A DNA stretch of 64,000 nt from an uncultured Clostridium sp. (GTDB lineage: Bacteria; Bacillota; Clostridia; UBA1212; UBA1255), in NCBI GenBank assembly GCA_900543695.1, contig UQSG01000009.1, forward strand, positions 9,056 to 73,055, written 5' to 3'. The notes under the pieces are model-generated. The model had not been told where the DNA came from. It worked only from the letters and a program-made list of their open reading frames with translations, and made no database searches. The position numbers were made by a program, and so were the translations under genes. The first letter of the stretch is position 1, and each line of letters opens with the position of its first letter. Below are positions 26,160-35,328 of the stretch, one piece after another.

Positions 26160-28046
26160 TTATGATATTGACCGTTTATCATAATATTGTGCCTGTGCGT
26201 GCCACAGCGCATGATATTTTCCGCTTATATCCGCAGCTAACTCCTCATGACTGCCGCGCTGCACGATCTGTCCATTATCAAAGACCGCAATATGGTCACA
26301 GAAGCGGCAGGAGGAGAGGCGGTGACTGATATAGATCGCCGTTTTATTCCCCACAATCTTATCAAAGCTGCTGTAAACCTCGGCTTCGGCCATGGGATCC
26401 AAGGCGGCGGTAGGTTCGTCCAGGATAATAAACGGAGCGTTTTTATACAGCGCTCTGGCAAGGGCGATTTTCTGGGCCTCTCCGCCGGAAATTTCAATGC
26501 CCTGCTCGCAGAAATCCCTGTATAAATAGGTATTCAGTCCATTCGGCATTTCCTGCAATCGTTCCCCAAAACCGGCATCGATCAAACACCGTTCCGCCAA
26601 TGCCGGATCATAATTGATTTTTGCAGCTACATTTTCACCAAGCGGATAAGAAAACAATTTAAAATCCTGGAACACTACTGCAAAAACAGACATATATTCG
26701 TCGTAGTCGTATTTCCTGATATCGATTCCGTTGAGCAATATTTTTCCTTCCGTGGGATCATATAATCGGCACAGCAGCTTTATAAAGGTGGTTTTGCCGC
26801 TTCCGTTTTGGCCGACCACCGCAAGACGTTCTCCGATGCGGAATTTTATCGAAACATTTCTAAGAGCATACGCGTCGCTTCCGGGATACTGAAAGGAAAC
26901 ATTGCAAAATTCGATCTCGTAATCGCGATCCATACGCTTTTCTACCGTCAGGCTGCCTTGATACATCTGATTGGGAATATCAAGAAATTCAAACGTCAGC
27001 TTGAGAAAAGCGGCGTTGTTCCGCATTCCTCCCATTAACCCGACCGAAGAGCCGATGCTTCCTGCGACGCGCGTGACGGCTGATACATATTGTGTAACGG
27101 CGCCGATCCCAAAGGCCCCGCCCAGCGCCTTCAGGCCTACAAAGACGTAAACGGCGCCGGTAAATAAAACAGATACGGCCGATGCTGCGGCATTGTAGAG
27201 GCCGATCGGTCCTTTCGCCAGTTTTGCAAATATGCCTTTAGAATAAAATATGCCGGTTTTGTCTTTGTTGTATTTATCACAAATCAAATCCTGCCGGTAA
27301 ATCCGCACATCTCCTGCCAGCTCGTTTTTGAAGCCCAGAAAACCGAAATACCCGAACAGTCGGTTTGCATAATTATGGGTATTGGAACGAACCGCATAAT
27401 AGCTTCCCGCTTTATTGGAAAGCACGGGAGCAAAAAAGGTAATTGCCAGCATAATCGCGATCATTGCCAGAATGAGCAGCGGGTTATTCAAAACCGTATA
27501 TCCGCCGGAGTCTTCCGGCACGCGGCTTGTGAAGAGCGAGACCGTCAGAGCGGCTCCGCCCAGCAATGTGAGAACGGCGGACAGAAGCCCTTCAATATGA
27601 TTATATACCCGGTTTAAGCCCCAGCCGCCGCCGTAGCGGTTTTGCTCAATGGTATTATACAGCTCATGTGTTTTGGGGTTATCTACGTCTTCGTAATCCA
27701 TGCGCATCATTTTTTCGGAATAGATCTGCTGCACCTTGTAATAAAGCCCGGCACATTCGATGTCGCGCCATCTGTGCAGAAAAGCGGCAATAAGAGAGAT
27801 CAGCGCGGCCGAAAACAGGATGCTCAGAACAAGCTTTGTAAGTACGGCTGGATCCCGCGCTTCGGTCAGCTCCGTTATCAGCAGGGCGGAAAGATAAATA
27901 CCCGCATAAGGAGTCAGGGCGTCCCAGACAATGCAGATAAGCCGCGACAGGATCATGCGGGGGCAGCGCTTATAAATCAGAATAAAAGCGCGTCTGTTCA
28001 GCTTCCATGCCTCACGCCAGGTCGGCAGCTTTGTGTCCTTTTGCAT
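26160..28046 (-). CDS. ABC exporter half-transporter (permease-ATPase fusion), second subunit
   Basis: A 628-aa protein: an N-terminal six-helix ABC exporter domain (about residues 30-330) and a C-terminal ATPase. The Walker A is VVGQNGSGKTTFIKLL, the signature is ISGGEAQKIALARALY and the Walker B is FIILDEPTAALDP. I start at the ATG at 28046 because AGAGGGGG lies 6 nt upstream; the 661-aa frame would overlap the previous gene far more. It overlaps the other half-transporter by about 35 nt, so the two probably form a heterodimer. The substrate is unknown; linkage to a GHKL/LytTR system suggests a peptide or an antimicrobial. Confidence 0.9.
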   Translation of the reverse strand: MQKDTKLPTWREAWKLNRRAFILIYKRCPRMILSRLICIVWDALTPYAGIYLSALLITELTEARDPAVLTKLVLSILFSAALISLIAAFLHRWRDIECAGLYYKVQQIYSEKMMRMDYEDVDNPKTHELYNTIEQNRYGGGWGLNRVYNHIEGLLSAVLTLLGGAALTVSLFTSRVPEDSGGYTVLNNPLLILAMIAIMLAITFFAPVLSNKAGSYYAVRSNTHNYANRLFGYFGFLGFKNELAGDVRIYRQDLICDKYNKDKTGIFYSKGIFAKLAKGPIGLYNAAASAVSVLFTGAVYVFVGLKALGGAFGIGAVTQYVSAVTRVAGSIGSSVGLMGGMRNNAAFLKLTFEFLDIPNQMYQGSLTVEKRMDRDYEIEFCNVSFQYPGSDAYALRNVSIKFRIGERLAVVGQNGSGKTTFIKLLCRLYDPTEGKILLNGIDIRKYDYDEYMSVFAVVFQDFKLFSYPLGENVAAKINYDPALAERCLIDAGFGERLQEMPNGLNTYLYRDFCEQGIEISGGEAQKIALARALYKNAPFIILDEPTAALDPMAEAEVYSSFDKIVGNKTAIYISHRLSSCRFCDHIAVFDNGQIVQRGSHEELAADISGKYHALWHAQAQYYDKRSIS

Positions 28047-29865
28047 AAGCATCCCCCTCTCGATAATATTTGCTCTGAATTTCAAAGAGCTGCGCATATT
28101 TTCCCGCAAGGTGCAGGAGCTCCTCGTGCGTGCCTTCCTCCGCAATCCTGTGATCGCTGATCAGAAAAATCCTGTCGCAGAAGCGAGTGGAGGCCAGGCG
28201 GTGGGAAATGTAAACGGAGGTACGGTCCCGTGTCATTTCGTTATACTTGCCGTACAGATCCGCTTCCGCAATGGGGTCAAGAGCGGCGGTCGGCTCATCC
28301 AGAATGATAAACGGCGCTTTTTTATAAAGAGCGCGGGCCAGCATCAGCTTTTGCATTTCTCCGCCGGACAGCTCCGCTCCGTCTTCAAAGACGGTTCGGT
28401 TTAAATAGGTTTGATAGCCGTTTTTTAAGGAATTGATTTTAGCGGTCAGCCCCGCTTTCTCGACGCAATCCTTAATTCGTTCCATATCCTGATTTTCCTC
28501 TGACTGCGCGACATTGGCGGCTACCGTTCCTGCAAGCGGCGAAAAGTTCTGAAAAACTGCCGAAAACATCGCATAATAGTCCTGGCGGTTATACGCTCTG
28601 ATATCCCTTCCGTCAAGTAAAACCCGTCCCTGCGTCGGATCGAAAAAACCGCAAATCAGTTTGACAAGCGTAGTCTTACCGGCACCGTTGAGCCCGACGA
28701 CCGCAATTTTTTCGCCGGGATGAATTGTAAAGCTAATATCCTCCAGTGTGAAGTCTTCCGCTTCCGGATACTTAAAAGACACATTTTCAAGCGTTAGCTC
28801 ATGTCGGACGCCGGCAGAAGCGGACGGCTTTTCTCCTCCTTCAAACCGGAACGGCTCCGGATATTCCAGAAACTCTCTTACCGTAGAAATATCCAGGCTT
28901 TGCCGATACAGCGTTGTCATGCTCTCTAAAATTCCGCTTACCCATGCCGTAAAGCCGTTAACTGCAGAAAAATACAGAAGAAATGCGGACACGCTCAAGC
29001 CTCTTGTCAATACCAGATAAAGCAAAACGCCGTAAGCCAGCCCATTGCGCAGAAATGCCAGAATGCAATCCAATATTTTCCCCCATATGTAAATATTGTT
29101 GGCGCGGCGGTGAAAAGCAGTATAAGCAGCCATGGCCTTGTCGCTGATCTCCTGCAGCCATGGCTTCATCCCGAAAATCCGGATATCCTTTGCCGCGGCA
29201 TAATTTTTGGCCTGCCCGATTTGATACCAGATTTTTGCCGATATTTCGCCTTCTTCTTCCCGATGGCGGTAGCCGTATCCGGTCAGTTTTTTATTTACGA
29301 AATATCCGGTCAGGGCCGTCAGCAATATGACGATCATCAGCCATAAATTCAGCGATACCAATAAAAATAGATAAATAATAAATCCGATGCTGTTTTTCAT
29401 AAGCGACGCGAGCGTTTCCCAGATGGCCTCAGTGGCTTCGCGATTATTGCTTATTGCCTGCTGCGCTTTGGAACTGAGCCTGATAAACGTTTCGTCTGTC
29501 AGGTTGGGATACGACGTGGTGCAGGCCTTTCTGTTGATATCAGCGATCAGGACGGAGCGGACGGTGATCCTTCCGTATATCGTATTGGAATCCACATAAG
29601 AAGCAGCCGCGGAACAAAACAGAAGCAGCAGGACGAACAGCAGAACAGTCGCAATGAATTCCGAAAACGAAGCCTGCCGTTCCAAAACCGACAGGATGGA
29701 CGGCGATACATAGAGATTCACTAAATTGCCTGCTACAGCAAGAAAAACCTGCAACAGGCATAATAGTACGACTTTTTTCTCTTTTTCACGCCATGCAAGC
29801 GCAATCATATAAGCGGAGCATTGCCACATGTTGTACTTGGGCCTTGTGCTTTTTTCTTTTTTCAA
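28012..29865 (-). CDS. ABC exporter half-transporter (permease-ATPase fusion), first subunit
   Basis: A 617-aa protein with about six membrane helices in the first 320 residues and an ATPase domain after residue 350. The Walker A is VVGLNGAGKTTLVKLICG, the signature is LSGGEMQKLMLARALY and the Walker B is FIILDEPTAALDP. Its partner at 26160-28046 overlaps it. Both catalytic Glu residues after Walker B look intact, so the pair does not show the usual degenerate site of many heterodimeric exporters. It lies just downstream of the sensor-kinase gene on the same strand, in one likely operon starting at 31331. Confidence 0.9.
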   Translation of the reverse strand: MKKEKSTRPKYNMWQCSAYMIALAWREKEKKVVLLCLLQVFLAVAGNLVNLYVSPSILSVLERQASFSEFIATVLLFVLLLLFCSAAASYVDSNTIYGRITVRSVLIADINRKACTTSYPNLTDETFIRLSSKAQQAISNNREATEAIWETLASLMKNSIGFIIYLFLLVSLNLWLMIVILLTALTGYFVNKKLTGYGYRHREEEGEISAKIWYQIGQAKNYAAAKDIRIFGMKPWLQEISDKAMAAYTAFHRRANNIYIWGKILDCILAFLRNGLAYGVLLYLVLTRGLSVSAFLLYFSAVNGFTAWVSGILESMTTLYRQSLDISTVREFLEYPEPFRFEGGEKPSASAGVRHELTLENVSFKYPEAEDFTLEDISFTIHPGEKIAVVGLNGAGKTTLVKLICGFFDPTQGRVLLDGRDIRAYNRQDYYAMFSAVFQNFSPLAGTVAANVAQSEENQDMERIKDCVEKAGLTAKINSLKNGYQTYLNRTVFEDGAELSGGEMQKLMLARALYKKAPFIILDEPTAALDPIAEADLYGKYNEMTRDRTSVYISHRLASTRFCDRIFLISDHRIAEEGTHEELLHLAGKYAQLFEIQSKYYREGDAYAKGHKAADLA

Positions 29866-29958
29866 AATTCCACCCCTTTCTGCGGCCTTATTTTATCATG
29901 ACATCCTTTCCTGTTTTGATTTCGGGGACGAACGGCTCCATTCCGGTGACGAATTGCC

Positions 29959-30621
29959 TTATTTCTGCGGGATCAGGATTTCTGTGGTAAAGGCGCCGTC
30001 CTCGCTGTTTCGATTGATATATCCGTCCAGACGTTCAATAATCGTATCCATTCTGATTAAGCCCAGGCCGTGCCCCGGGCCTTTTGTGGTTTGAAATCTT
30101 CCGTTTTCCTTCTTCTGCTTTTTTGCAGCAGTAAAATTGGTAAAGGAAATATAAAGCTGCGTGTTTTTCATATCCATATAGATACGGATCAGCCGCTTTC
30201 CTTCTGGCAGCGTCAAACTGGCTTCAATTGCGTTATCGAAAAGATTCCCGATGATTACGCACAAATCAAGCTCTGATATTCTCAAAGCAATCGGGATAAA
30301 AACATCGGCCTTCACGGGGACGTTCCTTGATTTTGCCAGAGAGATTTTGCTGTTGAGAATGGCGTCTGCCATCGGATTTCCCGTTTTCACGACAGGATCT
30401 ACCGCGGATAAATCCGTTTCTAATTCATCCAGATACCTTTTTATCGCGTCCATATCTCCGCTTGCCGCATAGGCCTTCAGAACCTGGATATGATTTCGGT
30501 AATCATGACGCCAGCCGCGGATCTGTTTATACATATTTTCGACCTCTGCATAATGGACTTCAATCAGCTCCCGCTGATAAGCGGCCAGGCGCTTGTCAAT
30601 CTGCTTTGAAAAAATTTTCAT
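29959..30621 (-). CDS. GHKL-domain sensor kinase without a membrane sensor region
   Basis: A 220-aa soluble kinase. A coiled segment leads to the phospho-acceptor box RGWRHDYRNHIQVL (near residue 39), as in AgrC/SpoB-type kinases. The GHKL ATPase follows: N box IIGNLFDNAIEASL and G box GPGHGLGLIRMD. Typical AgrC-like kinases have six membrane helices before this; here the protein starts only about 35 residues before the His box and has none. It probably works with the LytTR regulator 11 bp upstream and may sense through a partner such as the ABC transporter. Confidence 0.88.
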   Translation of the reverse strand: MKIFSKQIDKRLAAYQRELIEVHYAEVENMYKQIRGWRHDYRNHIQVLKAYAASGDMDAIKRYLDELETDLSAVDPVVKTGNPMADAILNSKISLAKSRNVPVKADVFIPIALRISELDLCVIIGNLFDNAIEASLTLPEGKRLIRIYMDMKNTQLYISFTNFTAAKKQKKENGRFQTTKGPGHGLGLIRMDTIIERLDGYINRNSEDGAFTTEILIPQK

Positions 30622-30632
30622 GGATGCCTCCG

Positions 30633-31331
30633 TTATGCGTGTTTAATAAACGCCCTGTTTAAAGGCTCGTAATGACCTCTGGGCAGCGGAAGGACCGTTC
30701 CGTCAGACAGAAAAACGTCGCTTTTGGAGATTCTGTCAATATAAGAAAGATTTACGATATAAGAGCGGGCCATCCTGTAAAAGCGTTCGTCTAGTTCCTG
30801 CTCGAGCGCTCCGAGCGTCTTTTTCACGGTGTAATTGCTTTTGGCATGGATCGTTACATAATTTTTCTGTACCTCAAGGTATTTGATCTCATAGAGCGGA
30901 ATGCGTACCGCTTCCCCTGATGAGGAAAGAAACAGGGCTTTTTCGTTTTTCCTGATTTTTATTACAGCGCGGTTCAGAACCTCGTGCAGCTTCTCCTCGC
31001 TTACCGGCTTTATCAGATAATGCAGCGCTGCAACGTCGTAGCCCTCCGCAATATAATCTGTGTATCCCGTAATAAACACAATCTGTACCGCATCGTTTTC
31101 TTTTCGGATGCTTCTGGCAAGCGCCACGCCGTTCATGGACTGCATTTCAATATCCAGCAGCAGGATATCGTAATCCTTTTGCTCTGCATACTGAAACAGA
31201 AAGCTTTCCGCAGAGGGGAAGGCTTCGAGGCTCAGCGGTATGTTTTCTTTTGCCGCCCATTTGCTGACAACAGATGCGATATATTTTGCATCTTCATTCC
31301 GGTCGTCGCAGATCGCTATTTTGTATCCCAT
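30633..31331 (-). CDS. LytTR-family response regulator
   Basis: A 232-aa regulator. The receiver domain has acidic residues in AICDDRNED, the phospho-acceptor Asp in ILLLDIEMQSMNG, and the conserved Lys in LIKPVSEEKL. The C-terminal LytTR DNA-binding domain spans about 130-230 (IKYLEVQKNYVTIH, then FYRMARSYIVNLSYIDRIS). LytTR regulators bind paired direct repeats upstream of target genes and often control peptide export or signalling. The kinase gene follows after 11 bp. It is probably the first gene of the four-gene operon. Confidence 0.93.
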   Translation of the reverse strand: MGYKIAICDDRNEDAKYIASVVSKWAAKENIPLSLEAFPSAESFLFQYAEQKDYDILLLDIEMQSMNGVALARSIRKENDAVQIVFITGYTDYIAEGYDVAALHYLIKPVSEEKLHEVLNRAVIKIRKNEKALFLSSSGEAVRIPLYEIKYLEVQKNYVTIHAKSNYTVKKTLGALEQELDERFYRMARSYIVNLSYIDRISKSDVFLSDGTVLPLPRGHYEPLNRAFIKHA

Positions 31332-31744
31332 TTCTTATCGACCATATGCGCGGACGTTTGTTTTGACGCAGGCCGTTTATGCATGATCCTAAGATTTATG
31401 CAAAGCCCCGGCATAGGGGAGCGTCTGCCTGTCCTGCGCGTCATAAGGGAACACCTCGCTTTCTTTGGTTTCATTATACAACAAATTTTGAATGAATCAT
31501 AGCGGGGCAGGGAAGTGACGCTTTGCAGTTATGATTTCATTGCAGTTTTACTTTCTGCTTGAAGTTCTTTTGATTTCCAGCAGTCTGATAAAATTTTAAA
31601 ACAAAGAAGCATCCGCCGGCTCAGGCAGTTATTTCATTTTGAGCTTACAAATACAAAAGCGACATGGCGATACCTCCCAGATACCGCCATGCCCTTAAAA
31701 ATGAGTAACCTTAGTAGTCCTCCGCCGATTTCTTTTCAAAAGTT
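31332..31744. other. Intergenic region with promoter and terminator only
   Basis: About 410 bp with no gene I can support. It holds a TATAAT on the minus strand at 31478-31473 with no good -35 (as expected if a LytTR activator is needed), and a minus-strand terminator at 31652-31691. The AT content rises towards 31.6 kb, where the accessory region begins. Confidence 0.5.
31652..31691 (-). terminator. Terminator of the DUF1266-like operon
   Basis: A CATGGCG / CGCCATG stem with a 15-nt interior, followed on the minus strand by TCGCTTTTG. It lies about 55 bp after the end of the gene at 31745. Confidence 0.55.
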
Positions 31745-32923
31745 TTACCATATGAAGCCGATTTTTCTCTGTGCAGGCCAAGGGCAATCCCGCCATTGGC
31801 CGCTGTCTTGCTCTGCTTTTCCAGTCAACAGATCTGTGGCGGCGTCTGCAATGTAGCCCAGGTAACTTCCAGCGGAGCTGTCACCGCATAGCAATTTCCA
31901 CATAAGACCGCCAAAAAGATAAGACTGAGCAAATTCACGCCAGCTATGCAGCTCCTCCACAACCTTTTGGGAGAGATCCCAGAGAATACCAATAGCCTCG
32001 CTTTCCGTGAGCCAGCCTAAATAGCATCCCCAACGGGTCAGCATCGCCGCCCGGCCAATATCCCATCCAGCCATAAAGCCAGGGGCATATTGACTTTTAT
32101 ATCGTTGTGCAAACCGCCATGCCCGCCTGGTAGACTCACGGCCATCCTCGTCCATGGTTTCGTCCATCAGTTCCTCAGGCGAGGATGCCTCACTATAAAG
32201 CTGGTACCGCAGGATATAGCCCTCCTGTGCTAAATAGCGGATCATATCCAGCAGATCGCTGCGGCCATTGATTCCCCAGGAGCGGCGTACAAGAGATACG
32301 ACCTTCTGTTCCATGACTGGGATATGTTCCTCTACATCCATACTATACAGATTGTGGTCGTTAAGTGTCGATACAATACCAGATAGCAAGATGCCAAAGC
32401 GCTCCCATTTTGTGTCATTTTTTTGGTAAGGGACCGGCTCTGGTTCAGGGATGGCCTCAAGCCGGGCCATTGTTTCCTCCAAGGTAATATAAAGGTTCTG
32501 CTCCAGCTCTAAATTCCATACGAGTTCTTCCTCTTCGTCGCCATCCTCCATCTCCAGCATTTCCAGAGCCGCCGCGAGAACGCCCATATCTTCTCCAAAC
32601 AGCTGCCCCATCAGGTTCTCTGTAGTGGAAGCCGTAGTCTCAGCAACTTTCTCATGGACCATTTTTTGTAATAGTTCCTCGTTGACGGCCATTTGTGCCA
32701 TACCATCGGCCCCGAATATCTGACCAAGAATTTCTACTTGCCGCTCAGTGGCTGCATGGATCTGTTCCTCTGCCTCAGCAGCAGATAGTGATGCTTCTTT
32801 TTCAGAGCTGGAAACCTCGATGCTATTAACCAGTTCCTCGCTTCTTTCAAAGGTCTTTTTCATTGCAGCGGCGGCCTTCTCACTGGCTTGCTGCGCCCGT
32901 TTCCTAATTTCGTTTATATCCAT
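31745..32923 (-). CDS. DUF1266 domain-containing protein
   Basis: A protein of about 392 aa. The N-terminal half is acidic and helical, probably coiled coil (QQASEKAAAAMKKTFERSEE). The C-terminal half matches the DUF1266 pattern: WGINGRSDLLDMIRYLAQEGY, GWDIGRAAMLTRWGCYLGWLTESEA, then SWREFAQSYLFGGLMW. DUF1266 has no settled function. I use the ATG at 32923 (MDINEIRK), which has GAGGAGG about 12 nt upstream inside the end of the preceding small gene, so the two are coupled. It is the last gene of a four-gene minus operon that also has an immunity-type protein. Confidence 0.75.
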   Translation of the reverse strand: MDINEIRKRAQQASEKAAAAMKKTFERSEELVNSIEVSSSEKEASLSAAEAEEQIHAATERQVEILGQIFGADGMAQMAVNEELLQKMVHEKVAETTASTTENLMGQLFGEDMGVLAAALEMLEMEDGDEEEELVWNLELEQNLYITLEETMARLEAIPEPEPVPYQKNDTKWERFGILLSGIVSTLNDHNLYSMDVEEHIPVMEQKVVSLVRRSWGINGRSDLLDMIRYLAQEGYILRYQLYSEASSPEELMDETMDEDGRESTRRAWRFAQRYKSQYAPGFMAGWDIGRAAMLTRWGCYLGWLTESEAIGILWDLSQKVVEELHSWREFAQSYLFGGLMWKLLCGDSSAGSYLGYIADAATDLLTGKAEQDSGQWRDCPWPAQRKIGFIW

Positions 32924-32927
32924 CTTT

Positions 32928-33101
32928 TTATCTGTCCTCCTCATCAGGGGAGAGCGTATGCCATACCGGAGGTTTTTGGCGGCGTGAAAACAGCTTTTTG
33001 ATCCATCTTAATATTGTTTCTATAAAATGAAACCACAGATTACCAAATATAAATACCACCAAAAGGAACAGCAGGCTCACTCCAATTTCTACAAAAGGCA
33101 T
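32928..33101 (-). CDS. Small single-span membrane protein
   Basis: A 57-aa protein from the ATG at 33101 (a TTG at 33122 would add 7 residues). It has one membrane helix (VSLLFLLVVFIFGNLWFHFI), then a basic stretch (RWIKKLFSRRQK) and an acidic end. Its start overlaps or abuts the gene before it and its end carries the ribosome site of the DUF1266 gene. No family recognised. It probably anchors or partners the neighbouring proteins. Confidence 0.6.
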   Translation of the reverse strand: MPFVEIGVSLLFLLVVFIFGNLWFHFIETILRWIKKLFSRRQKPPVWHTLSPDEEDR

Positions 33102-33108
33102 TTTTAAC

Positions 33109-33594
33109 TCACTTTGCTGCAAATCTGTTCATAAAGAAGTCAGTAAAAGCGGCCAACTCCTCGTCCTGCGACACATAGACATACAGCTTTTCATCTTCCA
33201 GCCAATCATAGGCATTGATACCGATATACCCTTTTTTGTCTGGGTAAATGATAAACGCATCTGTAGGGTACTTGCTGCGATAGGCTTTCAAAATTTCAGA
33301 GCGACGATAGTAGGTCGGATCACCACAGCCGGAAAGATCGGGTACCGTGGGAACGACCACAATCGTTTGACTGGCCTCGCTCCAGCCGACAATTAAATTT
33401 CCGATTTTCGTTTTACTTCCATGAACAAATCCATAATTGAAGCGGCTTACATCTTCGGTATATCCGAAAATCAGCCTATAATTGTCCCCGCCTTCAACGA
33501 CCTGGTTAAACAGAGCACGCATTTTCATCGCATTTGCATTGCTCTTTTCCATATCAATTTCCGGCCCCTTAAACAACTTGCTGAAAAAACTCAT
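33109..33594 (-). CDS. Hypothetical protein in the DUF1266/immunity-type operon
   Basis: A 161-aa soluble alpha/beta protein opening MSFFSKLFKGPEIDMEKSN. No signal peptide, membrane helix or catalytic motif is visible; a single Cys occurs in DLSGCGDPTYYRR. I do not recognise the family. It lies between the GAD/DUF1851-like gene (49 bp upstream) and the small membrane protein (overlapping end), and AT content fits its neighbours. Confidence 0.65.
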   Translation of the reverse strand: MSFFSKLFKGPEIDMEKSNANAMKMRALFNQVVEGGDNYRLIFGYTEDVSRFNYGFVHGSKTKIGNLIVGWSEASQTIVVVPTVPDLSGCGDPTYYRRSEILKAYRSKYPTDAFIIYPDKKGYIGINAYDWLEDEKLYVYVSQDEELAAFTDFFMNRFAAK

Positions 33595-33642
33595 ACCTTT
33601 TTCCTCCTAAATATTTATTTTTGAAAGTGAATGGCGATCAAT

Positions 33643-34560
33643 CTATTCCTCCGACAAAACACATTCCATCTCCGACAGACTCAGCCCGCGGATCAATAGG
33701 TAGTCGCCTCTTGTTTCTAAAATGTAGGGCTGCAGCCGCTTTAAAGCCTTGTGATACTCCAAAAAGCCGAGGCTTTCCTCTTCTGTCAAGCTAACAAAAG
33801 TCAGCGCCCACAGCGAAACCGTTTCTCCCTCGATCTCGTATAGCGTTTCTGGTGCTGCTGGCAGGATGGTATCTACAGTTTCCGAAAAGGGAAAGCTAAC
33901 CATTAAACCACCGTTCTCCAATTCAAATACATGGGGATTAGCTTCATAGGCTTGCGACCACATATCATCAGGCTCTGCATCGCCAGAATTGTCTGCTTGC
34001 ATTTCAAATAATAAGTGCTGATGAACAACGGCATTTCCTTTTTCGATATATTGAATGGACTCGGTTCCGCCAAACGCCAAAGCTGGAGCAAAGAAAAAAA
34101 TCTCATTCTCTGCAAGGCCGCCATGTTTAGCAGATGCCTCTTGGAATAAATCTACTCGCAAAAATTGTTCCACAAATTTTTCTGCGGGAAGGATACGCTC
34201 AAAAAAATCGGAAAAACTGGTAGAAAAGCTCCCCGACCTGCGGTAGTGAATATCAAGCAGACACATATCGTCGGCTGTTTCAGATCGCTTGCGGTAAATA
34301 AAAAGTGTTCCAAATCCAGTCATCAAAATGGGAAAACAATCTTCCTGCTCCCCCAGCCAAAGTGTGAGCGTATCAACATAATCCGTAGGATCTATAATTT
34401 TCAGCAATCCTCCGCCATAATTTCCGAAGCCGTATTTCTGCCAAAAGTCAAGGAGCTCTGTCGGTAATTTTCCTTGAAATTGTTCCAGCATTTCAGCGGC
34501 AGGCTTTCGCAAGTCATTACCCGGTGGATATTTGTTTACGAACAGATCAAATCCTTTCAT
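33643..34560 (-). CDS. GAD-like / DUF1851-type protein (immunity-protein family)
   Basis: A 305-aa soluble protein. The N-terminal half matches the GAD-like pattern (KYPPGNDLRKPAAEMLEQFQGKLPTELLDFW, interrupted by family-typical turns, then FGNYGGGLLKIIDPTDY). The middle (FFAPALAFGG...KGNAVVHQHLL) resembles the DUF1851/Tdi1-C domain found in immunity proteins. Such proteins neutralise a cognate toxin, but no toxin gene lies beside it here. It is the first gene of the minus operon ending at 31745. The C-terminal third could be a further unrecognised domain. Confidence 0.65.
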   Translation of the reverse strand: MKGFDLFVNKYPPGNDLRKPAAEMLEQFQGKLPTELLDFWQKYGFGNYGGGLLKIIDPTDYVDTLTLWLGEQEDCFPILMTGFGTLFIYRKRSETADDMCLLDIHYRRSGSFSTSFSDFFERILPAEKFVEQFLRVDLFQEASAKHGGLAENEIFFFAPALAFGGTESIQYIEKGNAVVHQHLLFEMQADNSGDAEPDDMWSQAYEANPHVFELENGGLMVSFPFSETVDTILPAAPETLYEIEGETVSLWALTFVSLTEEESLGFLEYHKALKRLQPYILETRGDYLLIRGLSLSEMECVLSEE

Positions 34561-34644
34561 CGTGTGTTCTCCTTTGCTTGATTTTAATTCCTATAACTAT
34601 AAAATAAAAATAAACAATAAAAATTGTTTTTATTTTGAGTAAAG

Positions 34645-34700
34645 TAAAATCCATCTGAATATGATGCCGAAACATAATATTCGGACGGATTTTTTTATTC
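34645..34700 (-). terminator. Terminator after the TetR gene
   Basis: An imperfect long hairpin (AAATCC...CTGAATAT paired with ATATTCGG...GGATTT) lies 10-60 bp after the TetR stop. T-rich tracts flank both sides, so it may act in both directions. Confidence 0.5.
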
Positions 34701-34707
34701 CTACTCA

Positions 34708-35328
34708 TCAGGGAGTGGAGTCTGTTTTCAATTTTTCCAAGGCATCCACAATCGCATTCAGCTGAAAATCAACCGTTTCATCAGCGGCCTCAGGAACAAA
34801 CAAGGGAAGCGTATCGGGGATAGCTCTGCGTACAACCATCGCTGTCAAACTTAAATTCGTAAATAGATTGATCCTTGCTGTATCTGCCCTTATTCCAAAG
34901 TTTTCTAAAATTTCTCCAAAAAGACGAAGTTGCTTTTGGCGGAACACTTGATAGCTTTCCTTTGATAGACGCTTGAAAATGAGCTGTTGTTCTTCAATCG
35001 TTAAAACAGCAATTCCATTTTTTTCTCCATAACAACAGGCGTGGAGAAATTGTTTCACTGCGTCACGCCAGCTTAAAGTTGGATCGGCCATCAGCGTTTG
35101 TACATATTTAATGATTTTGGGCTGCTGCAAGTAAAGCGTTTCAACAATCAAATCTTCTTTCGTTGCGAAAAAGGAATAAAAGAAAGTTCGCGAAATACCA
35201 ACTTTTTTATATACTTGTTCCACGGTTGTATGTTGTATGCCTTGTTTTGCCATCAGTTCAAGTCCAACTGTAACAAGCTGCATTCTAATACGTTCTCTGT
35301 CCTCGTCAGAATAAGCAACCTTTGGCAC
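34708..35328 (-). CDS. TetR-family transcriptional regulator
   Basis: A 206-aa regulator. The N-terminal helix-turn-helix has GLELMAKQGIQHTTVEQVYKKVG then RTFFYSFFATKEDLIVETL, the typical TetR recognition region (residues 18-65). The C-terminal ligand domain is diverged. There is no obvious divergent target gene; the neighbours are the immunity-type operon (same strand) and recombinase debris. It is AT-rich like the rest of the island. Confidence 0.88.
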   Translation of the reverse strand: MPKVAYSDEDRERIRMQLVTVGLELMAKQGIQHTTVEQVYKKVGISRTFFYSFFATKEDLIVETLYLQQPKIIKYVQTLMADPTLSWRDAVKQFLHACCYGEKNGIAVLTIEEQQLIFKRLSKESYQVFRQKQLRLFGEILENFGIRADTARINLFTNLSLTAMVVRRAIPDTLPLFVPEAADETVDFQLNAIVDALEKLKTDSTP

